The position numbers and the translations under genes are program-made. DNA of 64,000 bases from Astropecten irregularis (taxonomy: Eukaryota > Echinodermata > Asteroidea > Paxillosida > Astropectinidae), in the NCBI GenBank assembly GCA_963971285.1, contig OZ020248.1, positions 6,696,001 to 6,760,000 on the forward strand, written 5' to 3'. A model generated the notes under the pieces. It saw nothing but the letters and a program-made list of their open reading frames with translations, was not told where the DNA came from and did no database searches. Shown here piece by piece: positions 22,790 to 35,096 of the stretch (positions within the stretch are counted from its first letter, which is position 1; each line of letters opens with the position of its first letter).

Positions 22790-23736
22790 CTGTGCAAAAA
22801 TAGACGATCAACGTTGAACGTATTATCCGTTCATACAACAATCTAGTACTAAGTTAAAGTAAACCATAATACGAACTGTACACACTGTATAGCCTATGCA
22901 TGCAGTACACGTGCCAATGCTGTGTAATTTTCCATTGTTAGCTAGCTCTAGAAAAAAATCTTGTAGCGCGCGCTATTAGAAGGCACTGCTTGTAAGTTAT
23001 CACAGCTTCCTCTTGATAGCGCGCCTTTGCCCGTGTAGATACACATCACACAACATTTATGCACGTATAATAAGTGCATTCTGCATCCGGTACAAATTAC
23101 GTTTACTTACAGGCGATCCATTTGGGCTGATTCATTATGTAGAGAGGGGTGGAAAACTGCTGAGAGGGATGACTCGTCATGGTGACGTCATTCAACTGAA
23201 GTAAGATTTACTATAATTCTAGATCCGGAATCATTCACCCCTTGAGTGTCTCAAAAGAGATATTTCCGTGGTTTCCAGAAAGAAACATATACAATTCAAT
23301 CGAACATATGTAAAGTAAGTAAATTGTCAACACTTGAGTGAAGTTAGGCTATCATCCACCCCCATTCAGTAAAATGACAGTGCCTTAAACTTTAGTTTTG
23401 GTTTTATCGTGGAAGGAATATTTTTTATACCATGAAGTACTAAGGAACATTACACAATTAATACTATTTTTCTTTAAAAATGAGCAATACGCAATGAATA
23501 GCTCACAATGTGAAAGATAGATAAGTTGAAACTCAAACGTGTGGTCAAATGTCCTCATTAAAACTGCATGAAATAATATTTACCGCTAGAAACATTCGAG
23601 TACAAGTCTAAAGACAATGAACAATAGAGGGCGCTATAGCAGAATAACAAGCTGAGCTCTAGAGTGGCCACGTGGGTGCGACTTGTTGACACTGTTGACA
23701 ATGACAGCAAGTGTCACCTGTAATCCTGCTAAGATC

Positions 23737-26700
23737 ATGGATCGGTGGCTTAGTTTATTATTGTTGAAGAATGAAGGTATGTGTTACTTAAAAATCCTGT
23801 CATTTATATTGGTTATGGGGTTAGTGTGCTTTAGTCCACAAAGATTATTTCACACCCCGTAATTTCCCTTAATATTCAAAGCCCTGCCCTCTAACAGTTA
23901 GTCTAGGCTCTTTCCACAAATTTAACTTTGCTACTGATGTTTAGTGTTATAGATCAGCGCGGACATCCGGGTACTTTCATTCTCATAATTGACAACCGAT
24001 GAAAATTAACGGACAAATCACGCACAAACCGCCCGTCGTCGAGAATTGTTTTCCGAATATTTTTGTCAAGAAGCAAAAATTGTATTCTGTATGACTTTCA
24101 TTGTCGAGTCATCATAGTTTTTCCGCAGACAATAATATCTTTCTTTGAAGTAGGGGCCTAAAGTACCCTGTAATAAATTAAAAGATTCTGGCAGCTTTTT
24201 GTCTTAAAAACCAAACAACTAAATCATTTTAATGTTTTGTTTTCATCGGCTCCAAGGTCGACGAGATGGAATTACGTCACTCCGCGCTGATCTATAGCTG
24301 CAGTAACTGTAGCCCTATATTACTCCTTGTTTACAATTCTGACATTGTCGTCGTATATAGGGCTACAGGAACATGTATATGAAAATCAAAAGTCGAAAAT
24401 TCCCCACCCCTAAAATTACTTTTTCGGCGATCTGTGGCATAATGACTCACCCTGGTGTTCCTGATGTTGTGAAGAAGCATTCAGAAGATACGAAATTCAA
24501 TTATCATTTCGGATGTCAACAAAACGAGCAATTTTCAGCCCAAATCTCAGTACATACAAAAAAGTCTCAGATTCTGAGACAATTCCCATGGTGCTTTGCG
24601 AAATAATAATAAGGAAATACATAAAAATGATCTCTACCCTGTCCAGTCTACATTCAATTTACGCGCAACGGTGCGAATGGGACCAGTCTGATCTACATGT
24701 GCGCAATTCTCCATCTACTCATGTACGTCATGAGTGCAGAACGCTATTTGGCAGTTTTAGGGTTATTTTTCTTTGGATGGTCTATTCTCAAAAAGTCATT
24801 GGTTATGCCTACCCTCTAGAAAGTGACAATTGAAGTTTTCAGCTTCATTTTGGTGTATGGCCTGATTGCAGGAGTATTTCCAATATATTTTTTAAATTGA
24901 CCAATATTGCATGGGAGCCTTTGGGAAATTATTTAAAGGTAGTATCATACTTTGGTTTTTATCAAAGAAATACAGATTCATGGGTAAAAATATCAAGGAA
25001 TATACAGTAACAGTCATCGGTGAAAATTTCAGTCCCATACGTTGCTCACTTTTGGAGAAAACAACTGGTGAAAAACAGCCACAGTATTTCTTAAGTCTTT
25101 TCTCTTTTATTTTTGATCTTTTAAAAGATAAAAAAGATTTTCAGTCGTTTTACTAATTTCTGGATAAATACACCATTTCAGGGGAAAAGATTTTAACAGT
25201 TGGTTTCTACTAGCATCATCTTCATACCCTGAAAGTTATATTTAAATCTGTGATCATTTCTGTTTTGGTCTCTTACCAAAGGATGATACTACCTTTAAGT
25301 GGTCTGCACCCCATAACGTCCATGTCCTAATTTTCTTCATTCTAAAGAGAGCCCTCTTGTGTCAATGAAAATCAAGCACTGACTAAATAAAATTTAATTC
25401 ATTGTAGCAGCTAGTGTATTTGCTTTGATTTATTTCTGCATGATTGATAATTAGATTATGATGTTTGACCAGTCATATCCTGTGTCAATTTCAAAGCTGA
25501 ATGATTAAAGGTAATATCATACTTTGGTTTTTGTCAAAGAATTACAGTTTCATGGGCAAAAATATCAAGAAAGATACAGTAACGGTCATCTGTGAAAATT
25601 TCAGTCCCATAAGTTGCTCACTTTTGGAGAAAACAACTGGTGAAAAACAGCCACAGTATTTCTTAAGTCTTTTCTCTTTTATTTTTGACCTTTAAAATAT
25701 CAACACTAATTCTCGTCATTGATTTTAGTCTTTTCTGGATAAACACAGTATTTCAGGCAGATAAATGTTAACGGTATTTTTACCATTTTTTTATACCCTG
25801 TAAGTTCAATAAGTAAATCTGTGAAGATTTTTGTTTTGTATGCTACCAAAGTATGATACTATCATTAACCATCTAGGCTGAAAAATGTCTCCATGTATTT
25901 GGCCGGCAAAAGGAATACTCTGAAGACAGAACAAATCTTCAGTGAGTTTAGGACTATGATTTTGCAACAAGAACTAATTAAGATTTCTAATTTCAGGAAC
26001 TGTATGTATCAAAACAGAAGAAATGTCATACCCAGCATTGTATTAATTTTGGGGTTTTTTAAAAGGCATAATGCAGGATTGGTAAAGGTGTAAACAGAAC
26101 AGCTGCAAACTGTTCATAATTTTCAAGTTTTTCTTATGGTCGGTATTCAAAAGCTTTCTAAAAATCATTTAAGCTTCCGATGAATTTGCTGATTTAAATT
26201 TCTGTGAACCTTTAGGCCTATTAAATGAAGTGAATGTAAAGCTCTCCATTTCCGTGTGGAATTCTTATTTTAAGATAGTGGTTTTGTGAAGTGGGGGAGG
26301 GGGAGGGGAGGGGGGCAGGAAGGGGGAATCACGGGACAGGCAAATCCATGAGGATGAGTCATAGAGGACTTGCGTCATGGAGGCCTCCCTAAAATTGGCC
26401 GTTCTCTCAGTGACGTATACCGGTTCATATTAGCACTGGTGACCTTTATTTAGATCAACTGACACTTTGCAATCAGTATTTCAGCGGTCTCCAACCCTTT
26501 TATACCCTCTTAGACATGGGCTCTTGATAGGCACTAGCTGTAGTGACCGTCCCCCCTCACAACCAACCAAAACCAATCCAGTATTTTGTCTTGCAGTACC
26601 TCCAGCTGCTCTGTGATGCCACCTTACACCTGCTTACACTGACATACCAAAAACCTTGTAGAGTTACCAAGTCGGGTTACGTATCAGCCCCACTACGCTA

Positions 26701-29059
26701 GCGAGTTGCTTGCACAAGCGCGCCCTCTGCTATCCGCAGCTATTATTTTATTATTATTATTATTATTTATTTCTGGTAATGATAATAACGATTCCTAAAA
26801 AGTGACCAGGGCACTGAAGCTCGAAAGCCTGATGAAACCTGTTATGGAAAGATGATGAGAAGAAGGTACAGTTTTAGAGGTGGGAGGAAAATCACAGAGT
26901 AATATTCTGGGTAGAACCCACGGAATCAGGCAGGGACTGAAAACCCAATCGGAATCCACTTGTGAACCGAGCCGGACTTGAACCCGGTCCACAGAGGTGA
27001 AAGGTGGGGAAAGAACTGCTACGCCAACTCCCCTTGTCTCGCAATACCCAACAAGCTGCGATCCAACAAGCTGACATGGAGCTGACACTTGGTACAAGTC
27101 TAAAAACCCTGGAGAAAGACCCCCCACCCCCTACCTAAAGTAATATAATTCAATTGAATCTCAGTTAGTAAATTTGTTCTAACATTGTAAATGCCTCGTA
27201 AAATCAGACACAATATTGTTTGAAGGAAACACAACTTCAGGGAGAGATTAAGCCCTGTGTTTTATTGCCCCACTTCAGAAACACTTGAACTGCTGAAACC
27301 AATCACTGTTCTTTGTTCAAGGAGGGACGGTTGTTGGTTTCTCCCAAAAAACAATTATTCCAAAACATGCCACCTGATTATAAAACTTCACCTGCTAAGT
27401 CAATTAGATGATTGGAATTTTGAACTCTGTACTTCAAAGATTAGGTGAGGAGATGTGTACTTGAACTTACCTGATCTGCATTATGTATTTTTTGGGGGGT
27501 TGTCTTATCTTTTGGATCGACCTTTAGATGGTTAAATGTGATCAGCTGTTTTGGCATTATGATTTAACAAAAAAATTTAATTGTTTGTATGGATTTGTGT
27601 ACATTCTAAGTTCAAGCTCGGTGTTTTATTTAGTATTCATGTTTGCTGAGAGAGGAGTTTTGCCCTCTAAGTTACCCTCTAATGTTGGCGTTTGTCTGAG
27701 CTCTACTCGTCCATCAATTCATATAATTTGGTAATAAATCAGGCCTGTCTGCATATCAGTACACGTATGTTAATCTGCGTCTGTCTACATATCTCTTTAT
27801 GTTTACAATCTGGCTGATGGATGATTGGATTTCATCCACTGTTTCTGTAGGGAAATGATTGAGATATTTTTTTTATGTTAAAAAGTGATGACCCCCCAAC
27901 AACAACAAAGCTTTCCAAACCCCCCATGGCCCCCAAAAGAACAAACAAAAACAGAGATATTTGATTAGTACAAAGTAGTAGGGAGACCACCAACATAGGG
28001 CTAGATTGCTCAGTTGGTAAGAGCTCCAGTACCGTATTCCAGAGGCCGATCGAGGTTGCTGGTACCAGTTTGAATTTCACTCCAGTCAATTTTTATTTGT
28101 TCACTTTTTTAAAACAAAAACAGAAACAAAGCAGACTTGTAGATGTTAATGTTTGCACTGATTTAAGCCAACAATGCTGCATGTTTATCGGACAGTTGTT
28201 AATACCATGTGACATCTTTGGCGGTGCTCGGGGGGGGGGGGGGGGGGGGGGGGGAGTGGTGCTTTATGTAGCTCAAGGTCTGTACAATAGTTTAGCCAAC
28301 CCACAAAAACACAAAAAGGTGAAACGACCTATTATACCCAAGAACAATATTATTTATTTATTTCTGGTAATCAAACCAATGTTTCCTCAAAAGCACCTCA
28401 TACACGAATCCGATGAGCAATTCAAGTAGTTGGCCCTGCAGTGTATCCCCAACAGAAATAGTGCGGCAGGACACAAAAGGTGGACAGGGACACTGCAGCA
28501 ATGGCTTATGGTATGACGTGCCGTCGGATCAGTCTATAATAATAATAATAATTTGGGAGGCTAATCATCCTTACTGGCAGCTGGGGAGCTGAATTTTCGA
28601 AGGATGCGACTTCAATGTGATCGAGTAGCAGGCTTTCATGGGCGCCCTTAGCTGCCAGACACATCAACACATATATGATCACGGAGTACTAGTGATTTTT
28701 TTGATTTGTTTGATTTGTTTGATATTTTATAGGCACTGTGGCTCTAGATTTCCCCCAAGAATTAGAGAAAAATAAAAACACACTACATGTACTTGTCAAC
28801 TTTAACATAGATCTCTCAATTGATATTGAAAAATCAAAATCACAGGAGTGTTAATGAAGCCCAACCCCCAGGACAAGCAAGACACGGGCCATGGTCTTAG
28901 TCATCCTTCTAGGCACTTTGGGAGGTATCATCTCTACATGAATTATCGCCCCCACCTGCTTGGACTGAGGCACATGTTACAAGGATACCATCCAGCCAGG
29001 GTCATCCTGAGTGATTCACAGACCAACATGAGGTCATTTCCCAAACACGACTTTATAAG
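23737..29059 (+). CDS. Unrecognised plus-strand gene, two exons seen, 3' end missing
   Basis: Exon A 23737-23776 encodes MDRWLSLLLLKNE and ends in GAAG|GTATGT. Exon B 28846-29059, after ...ATCACAG, encodes about 70 residues and ends in ATAAG|GTAAGT. Exon A ends with one base and exon B begins with two, so they join in frame (GGA, Gly). Exon B is coding-like and has motifs such as HFGRYHLYMNYRPHLLGL. No known domain was recognised. Exon B has a weak polypyrimidine tract, and extra exons between A and B are possible. A candidate next exon starts at 30765 after GGGTTTTTCCTCAG and stays open in the needed phase, but it is unconvincing. The intron contains a TATAGATCAGCGCGGA-ended element, two AAAGGTA fold-backs and two SINE-like copies. 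Confidence 0.4.
23948..24296. mobile_element. MITE with TATAGATCAGCGCGGA termini
   Basis: Perfect 16-bp inverted ends 349 bp apart; the TA may be part of a target duplication. Lies in the proposed first intron of the plus-strand gene. Confidence 0.7.
24929..25297 (+). mobile_element. AAAGGTA fold-back element, complete
   Basis: Begins TAAAGGTAGTATCATACTTT and ends AGGATGATACTACCTTTA, with interior TTTTAAAAGATAAAA. Nearly tandem with the copy at 25506. Confidence 0.75.
25506..25870 (+). mobile_element. AAAGGTA fold-back element, complete
   Basis: TAAAGGTAATATCATACTTT ... AAAGTATGATACTATCATTA. Its left half is almost identical to 24929-25105, so the two look recent. Confidence 0.75.
25871..26744. 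other. No gene; G-rich purine tract
   Basis: 26290-26325 is GGGGGAGGGGGAGGGGAGG-like. No coding support. Confidence 0.4.
26745..27075 (-). repeat. SINE-3, third tRNA-derived family
   Basis: Minus strand reads TGGCGTAGCAG (A box) and GGGTTCAAGTCCGGCTC (B box), a body, then a (TTA)n tail at 26733-26757. Core order is that of a classical tRNA-derived SINE. Confidence 0.65.
27241..27446 (+). other. Exon-like open stretch, phase mismatch
   Basis: One frame is open from ACACAACTTCAG to ATTAG|GTGAGG. Its phases do not fit between the exons at 23737 and 28846, so it is either a separate gene's exon or chance. Confidence 0.15.
27988..28120 (+). repeat. SINE-1 copy, partial
   Basis: ACCACCAACATAGGGCTAGA, A box TTGCTCAGTTGGTAAGAGC, a disrupted B region, then CTCCAGTCAATTTTTATTTG. 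Confidence 0.7.
28230..28254 (+). repeat. Poly(G) run of 25
   Basis: Uninterrupted G homopolymer; length is likely unstable in vivo and unreliable in sequencing. Confidence 0.9.
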
Positions 29060-29276
29060 GTAAGTTTTTATCATCTTAATATTTTTCTTTAGTCTTTCCG
29101 TTGTCTTGTTCTTTTAGACAATTGCAAGTTTTCAACAGGACTAAGTTTGTTTGTTTTTTGAAGGGGGGCCTTGTATTGCCAGACTTGTTTGCTTGTATTG
29201 CTTCGAGTGCAGTTTTTTAAATATTTTTTCCTCCAGCTCCTCAATTCTTGTAAGTTTCATATCTCTTAAGATCCTA

Positions 29277-29647
29277 TTAAAGGTGGTATCATACTTTGGT
29301 AAGAGACCAAAACAGAAATGTTCACAGATTCATGTATAACTTACAGGGTATGAAGATGGTGGTGGTAGAAATATACCGTTAAAATGTTTTCGCCTGAAAT
29401 GGTGTATTTATCCAGAAATTAGTAATTAAAACAACGACCGAAAATCTTTTTGATCTTTTAAAAGATCAAAAATAAAAGAGAAAAGACTTAAGAAATACTG
29501 TGGCCGTTTTTCACTATTTTCTAAAAAAGTGGGCACCGTATGGGACTGAAATTTTACACAGATGACTGTTGCTGTATCTGTCTTGATATTTGTGCCCATG
29601 AATCTGTATTTCTTTGGTAAAAACCAAAGTATGATATTACCTTTAAA
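29277..29647 (-). mobile_element. AAAGGTA fold-back element, complete, inverted
   Basis: TAAAGGTGGTATCATACTTT ... AAAGTATGATATTACCTTTA. Interior matches the reverse complement of 24929-25297. Confidence 0.75.
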
Positions 29648-31045
29648 TCATATCATTATGGGGAATCAATTAGGCCATTGGTTTGTCACTTGTGTAGTAT
29701 TTCTATCAAACTAATCATAAACTATCATTTTGATCTGTTATTTGGTACAATTTTATCCTTAGGTTTAAAGGTTAAGTACACTGGAGTGGTTAAGTTTAGT
29801 TTGGGTCTAAAAGCTTTCTTGTCCAAACAACAACCAGCATTTCTCTAGAATGCAATTTAAAAAAAAAAAAAAAAAAATTGCACCAGCTGATTTCAATTGC
29901 ACCAATCAAAATTAAAAAGAATGACCACACCAAGTCATGTATAAAAAAACACTGACACTATACAGTGCCTGTGGAATGGTGCTTGAACAAATATGGTGGG
30001 ATGTAACTATTGTCCGTTATAGTGGTCGTTTGTTATAATGATTTGAAGATCGAACTCTATTCCGCAATATGTTTTGTACACAAAAATAGAAATCAAGGAT
30101 GACATTCGGTATTTAACCAAATGTTCAGTATAGCGGTGTCCGTTATAGAAGTGTTCCGCTGTATGGTATTCCTCTTTTTCAAGACAACAATGGATAAGAT
30201 CATAATAGTTTCTGCTTTTAAAAGCTACATCACTTTGGAAGTTACAAATGTACAGTCGAAATCAGGTAGTTCAATTTTCAAATGCAAACTTGTTCAAACA
30301 GCATTTCAGAAGGAAATGTTCCAGGGCCAAAATGTGTTTTAACAGGAACTTTCAAAGTGGTCAGCTTTCTGGCAGAAACAAACAATTGATTTGTGTGTGT
30401 TTAATAACCCTATAACTTGTAGGAAATCTACATTTCATGGGTGGTGGGATTTTTCCAAACACCAGTTGTGTAATAATAAGGGAAGCTGTCTTAAATCGTG
30501 TCACGATGACTTTAGTCAAATACATTGGTAGCAGCCCAAAATAGATCTTGTAAAACCATAAAATGAAATGGCGGGAAGGTGCCGTCACTCAATTTCTCCA
30601 AACTGCCTCCTTCCCAGGGGAAAATGAATTAACAGCCAAGCCAAATTAATCCCCCAATCCGCCTTACTGTACGTGAAAACTACGCACCTTTAATTTTTGT
30701 TCTCTTTTGCGGTTGGTCTGTGGCTTGCCGGACTAGTCTGGCTCTTGATAGGGTTTTTCCTCAGGATAAATTGCGTCATTCCTCATCAGACACTCTCAAC
30801 ATCCCAAGACCCTTATAGATCAATCCTTGAGCTATTAATAGTAACGTCTCCGACAAATATAGCCTATGATGTATCACCGACAGTGTATAATCATGCACAC
30901 CTTGACTCCTCAATAGCAAAAATGAAAATCATCAAGAAGAAAAAAGACTCGATTTTTGTTCTTCTCATTTTTGTACACTTTCTGTGTTATGTTCATATAC
31001 ATGTAGCAACAAGTTGTGAGACTTGTTACAAAAGAGTTATTACAG
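29648..31045. other. No firm gene
   Basis: A 130-codon plus frame (30697-31089) starts at TTG and ends in MITE-derived sequence. The GGGTTTTTCCTCAG at 30751-30764 is a good acceptor-like site and a possible third exon of the plus-strand gene. Confidence 0.25.
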
Positions 31046-31291
31046 CAGGTGCCAATTTCACGGCCCTGCTTAGCACAACAATTTGTTAAGCGTGAAATTT
31101 AAAAGAGGATTGACAACCAAATTTCCATGTGTTGTGTATCACTTGTGATTGTTCTTTGACTGTTGTTCGCTCACCATGAATATCAAATGGATGTTTTAAT
31201 GGTGGTTTGTCTTATTGAGAAAGACATTTTGTGGTAAGCAATTTTTTTGGTGCTTAACAGCTCCATGAAATAAGTAAGCCCCAGGGCTTGA
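31046..31291. mobile_element. GGGGCCAATTTCA MITE, degenerate
   Basis: GTGCCAATTTCACGGCCCTG ... CTTAACAGCTCCATGAAAT; internal TGAATATCAAATGGA is shared with 61552 and 63331. Confidence 0.65.
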
Positions 31292-31585
31292 CAAGTGTAT
31301 CGTATATTGTCTTGTAAAAAAAAAGTTGTTGTGAGCTAGTGACTGTTTCTTTCAACTTGGAGAATGATAAATGAAAAAAATATGAATTTATGAAAACTAC
31401 CTGTTGCCTTTGAGATTTGAATTGTTTCCAACATCTTTCCCAATTTTTTTTATTCATGTGTTTTGTTCACTTTTCAATGACTTATCAATTAATTCAGTTG
31501 GTCCTCACAATTACAATTACCTCACAATTTCACATAACAATTGCAATGAATTTTCACATTTTTCTGTTCTTTCCAATGATCAATT

Positions 31586-31724
31586 GGTCGATTTCACCAA
31601 ACTCATCGTAAGTTACTGTAAATCGTAGGACTTATGATGCATTGCAGCTCTATACGTAGGATGACAGGTTCATAACTCGAGCTATGATCGATCTTAGAGC
31701 TTGGTGAAATCAACCCCCGACTGT
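31586..31724. mobile_element. GGGGTTGATTTCACCAA fold-back MITE
   Basis: GTCGATTTCACCAAACTCAT and TTGGTGAAATCAACCCC are inverted termini 139 bp apart. Confidence 0.7.
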
Positions 31725-32313
31725 CCCCAACAATTGCTCTGACTCAAGCAATTCCTTGATTCTAGATTGTCTGACATGAAAGTCATCTTTCTTTTAGCTG
31801 ACTGGTAATATACAATGGGTTTTTCTTGGCACTTTTTGTCATCAAATCGAGTATTGTTGGCCAATCGACTGTTTGCCCGGATCCGGATCCAACTAAAGTG
31901 GAGTTTATTCAAAGACATACATACAATAACAGCGAGGTGATGTTGACCTCTTCAATGTACATAACCTCAGTATTTGTCATACTCCTATGATTTAGAAAAT
32001 CAACATTTCAAATCAACAATCAGTGATTTGTACTTTGACGTGATGCAATCGAAAACGGTATACAAAGAAACCCTTGAATGTCAGTATAGTAGTGTGCTCT
32101 GTGGCTATATATATAATGTGTATTAACTCCATTGTTGGTGGAAAATGCACTTAAAATGAAATCAAAGAATTTGACTGACACACAGTTACTGAACTTTTCG
32201 TAGTGAATGAAAAAAATAGTAGATTTATTTCTGGTAGTGGTTGGAATCGAATCCTCTTCCAGGAATTGACTTTGTTAGATAGTTAGCGGCTGAGTTTCCA
32301 GGGTGATAACTGC

Positions 32314-33150
32314 ATGACTTTCTTAGGTTCTAGCTGTCAGTCTTTCTCATGTACTAGACTGAGAAAGTCATCTAGGACATGAGAAAGTCTACTAGTTAAA
32401 TACTGAGAAAGTTAACTAATATCTCACATTGTCGACTTTCTCAGTAACTAGTAGACTTTCTCAGGTACTAGCTGCATTTTTCAGGTACTAGTTGACTTTC
32501 TTGGTTTCTAGTTGACTTTCTCAGGCACTGGTTGACTTTCTCAGTTTATACTATATGACTTTCTTGGTTTCTAGTTGACTTTATCAGGCACTGGTTGACT
32601 TTCTCAGTTTATACTAGTTGACTTTCCTTGGTTCTAGTTGACTTTCTCAGGCACTGGTTGACTTTCTCAGTTTATACTAGTTGACTTTCTTGGTTTCTAG
32701 TTGACTTTCTCAGGCACTGGTTGACTTTCTCAGTTTATACTAGTTGACTTTCTTGGTTTCTAGTTGACTTCCTCAGGCACTGGTTGACTTTCTCAGTTTA
32801 TACTAGTTGACTTTCTTGGTTTCTATTTGACTTTCTCAGGCACTGGTTGACTTTCTCAGTTTATACTAGTTGACTTTCCTTGGTTCTAGTTGACTTTACC
32901 AGGTATTAGTTGACTTTACCAGGTACTAGTTGACTTTCTTAGCCTATACTACATAATTTTCACATAGTTTACTAGTTGACTTTCTCAGGTACTATTTGAC
33001 TTTCTCAGGTAAAATCTGACTTCCTAAACTTGTTCTGACTTTCTCAGGTACTGATTGACTTTGCCAGGTACAAGCTGACTTTCTTGACCTGTATTTGACT
33101 TTCCGGAATAGTGATTGGCTTTCTCAGGCAATACTTGAACTTTCTCAGAG
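32314..33150. repeat. Minisatellite with 63-bp higher-order unit
   Basis: Repeats of a TTGACTTTCTCAG-containing unit of 20-23 bp. Three kinds of subunit recur in fixed order, giving a 63-bp super-repeat from about 32508 to 32900. At the left edge (32358-32413) the unit is inverted (GAGAAAGT). Confidence 0.85.
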
Positions 33151-33507
33151 AGATAAACTTTGTCTCATGTCTACAGTCATGTGCTAAAGTGATGAAACAT
33201 TAGACATTACCCTGGTAATTGTACAAACGTATTTGCTGAACCAGTTGAATGACCAAGTACAAGTACATGTGACATGGCTAACCTTGGGAATACAAGTGCT
33301 GAACTATAGGGAATATGCAGAAGCAGTGACTCACTGCCTAAGCTAGATCTTCATGCAGTCAGGGTTCTGAATATTATTTGAACTTAAAGAGTTTTTGGAA
33401 GTTTGGTCTGGGGCAGATTTGGCCTTTTGGCGCCTTTTTGGGGCTCCAGTGCAGTGTTTGACTCACAGTGAGAAGGCAGTTATTCCCAGGTCCCTGGATG
33501 CGGATGT

Positions 33508-33735
33508 TACTCTCTAAATGCAAAAGAGTGAAAAGCTGCTCTTTGAAGAGCCATATGAAGGACAACTATTTTCGAGCTGTCTTCCACTCTTTTAGAGTCA
33601 AGTTTGCATCGTTTTTAGTGGTTTTCACTCTGTCCCAGAGTGAAAACCACTCCAAAAGAGTGAAATATCCACCACTTTTTTTCAAGAGCCATAATGAAGG
33701 ACTACTCGATTTTGAATTCTTACATTTAGGGAGTA
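33508..33735. mobile_element. Fold-back MITE with TACTCYCTAAATG ends
   Basis: TACTCTCTAAATG and CATTTAGGGAGTA are inverted ends. A perfect inner palindrome AGTGGTTTTCACTCTG lies in the middle, and GAGCCATA-TGAAGGAC occurs twice directly. Confidence 0.7.
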
Positions 33736-33964
33736 TAGACCTCCAGAACTCTGGCAGATATTCATCCTTCAAAATGTGAGGAAAATAATTTTTTAAGACC
33801 CATGATCGGTTCTGTATAATTTCTTACCATGTTTTTCAATGAATATGTATTTGAACCAACTCATGAAAATGTTACGTCCAATAGAGATTAGCAATTAAAA
33901 GCTAGCAATTGAGTAACTGTTATATTCTTAGGAAGTAGAATATTTGCTTGAAGTATAAAAAGGA

Positions 33965-34080
33965 GGCTTTTAGCCTTTGAGAATGATCCTTCTAGGATCA
34001 AAAACTCAGCCCCTCCTAACTTCAAGCATTTTATATTCTGTCATTATTTTGGTTGATGAGCAGTTTGCAGCACTGAGTTC
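33965..34080 (+). repeat. GATCC-hairpin dispersed repeat
   Basis: AGCCTTTGAGAATGATCCTT, CAGCCCCTCCTAACTTCAAG, and TTGGTTGATGAGCAGTTTGC. Confidence 0.6.
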
Positions 34081-34594
34081 TTGATTACCGGTACTTGCAT
34101 TGAAATAGAATATTTTAAAGTCTTTTCTGTATTAGTTCACAACCAATACTTCACAATCAAGGCAAAACGTTTAGATTATGATAACTTGTTCTTATTAGAA
34201 CTGCTTAACATTTGGTTGGCTAACTTAATTTAATTAAGGCACATATTATAATGTGTGAAGTCTGTGGGTTCTGTCTTTTATAGGCCCTATATCATGGCGG
34301 TATTTTGAAAAGTTTTTCGTAGTTTTCTCAATACACTGTGAAGAAATGTGAACTATTTCTCAAGTGTCAAACATATCTTGTATAAACAGTGAGGCTATGG
34401 TAGCAAAGAATCTCCTTTTATTATCTGTTTTATTACCGGTATGCATACAGTGCAGCTTGAATGGCAGAGCACTGGTTTAAGGTCTTATAAACATTAAACC
34501 ATGATGATGATGTTAGCTCAGGATCTCTTATAAAGTAGGGCAAAGTGGAGTGGGGTACACACTCACTGTAGCCCCAGTTACAACACACCTATAA

Positions 34595-34839
34595 GGCCTT
34601 TTCCCACTAGAGCGCTCATCCCCGGGGCGAACTCACCCCGGCACCACTCTGGGGTGAAAATTTCAACCCTGGTCCCGAGCAGGGTTGAACTAACCCCGGA
34701 GATAAGGCAATCTCGGGGGTGGCTCAGGGGTGGCTCGGGGGTGATGGAGGGGTGAACATTTCAAGTGGGAATCGTGGCTTATTTTCACCCCTGCGTCACC
34801 CCGGGGCCACCCCCAAGATTGGTCAAGTGGGAAAAGGCC
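34595..34839. mobile_element. 245-bp GGCCTTTTCCCACT MITE
   Basis: Inverted ends GGCCTTTTCCCACTAG and CAAGTGGGAAAAGGCC; GC-rich interior full of GGGGTGA/TCACCCC words. Copy at 20447 is truncated. Confidence 0.8.
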
Positions 34840-35096
34840 ATATGTGGGTGAGTGAGATTTGTACATGAATGGTGTTAGGTGAGAAGTTTATCATCAAAAC
34901 TTGAAGGTTTAATGATAACAGGCAGCGTTGGGCTGGCTTTGGTTGTCCTTTGGTCCACTCTCAGTTGCTTGTAGTTCACCTTTGACACAGTAGTAGCTAG
35001 AGCACAGTCTGCATGTGGTTGAAATTTTCCCTCGTATTTCACAAAGCCTATGATCAATCATAAGTCAAATTACGAGGAATAACCTCTCCTATCCTA

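Noticed and set aside
26795-27127. 110-codon minus-strand frame
   Set aside because: Coincides with the tRNA-derived SINE-3 copy.
30697-31089. 130-codon frame with hydrophobic start
   Set aside because: Opens at TTG and its last part is MITE sequence; only the possible acceptor inside it was kept as a weak exon candidate.
32314-33150. CRISPR-like array
   Set aside because: Repeats are contiguous minisatellite units without unique spacers, and the genome is animal.
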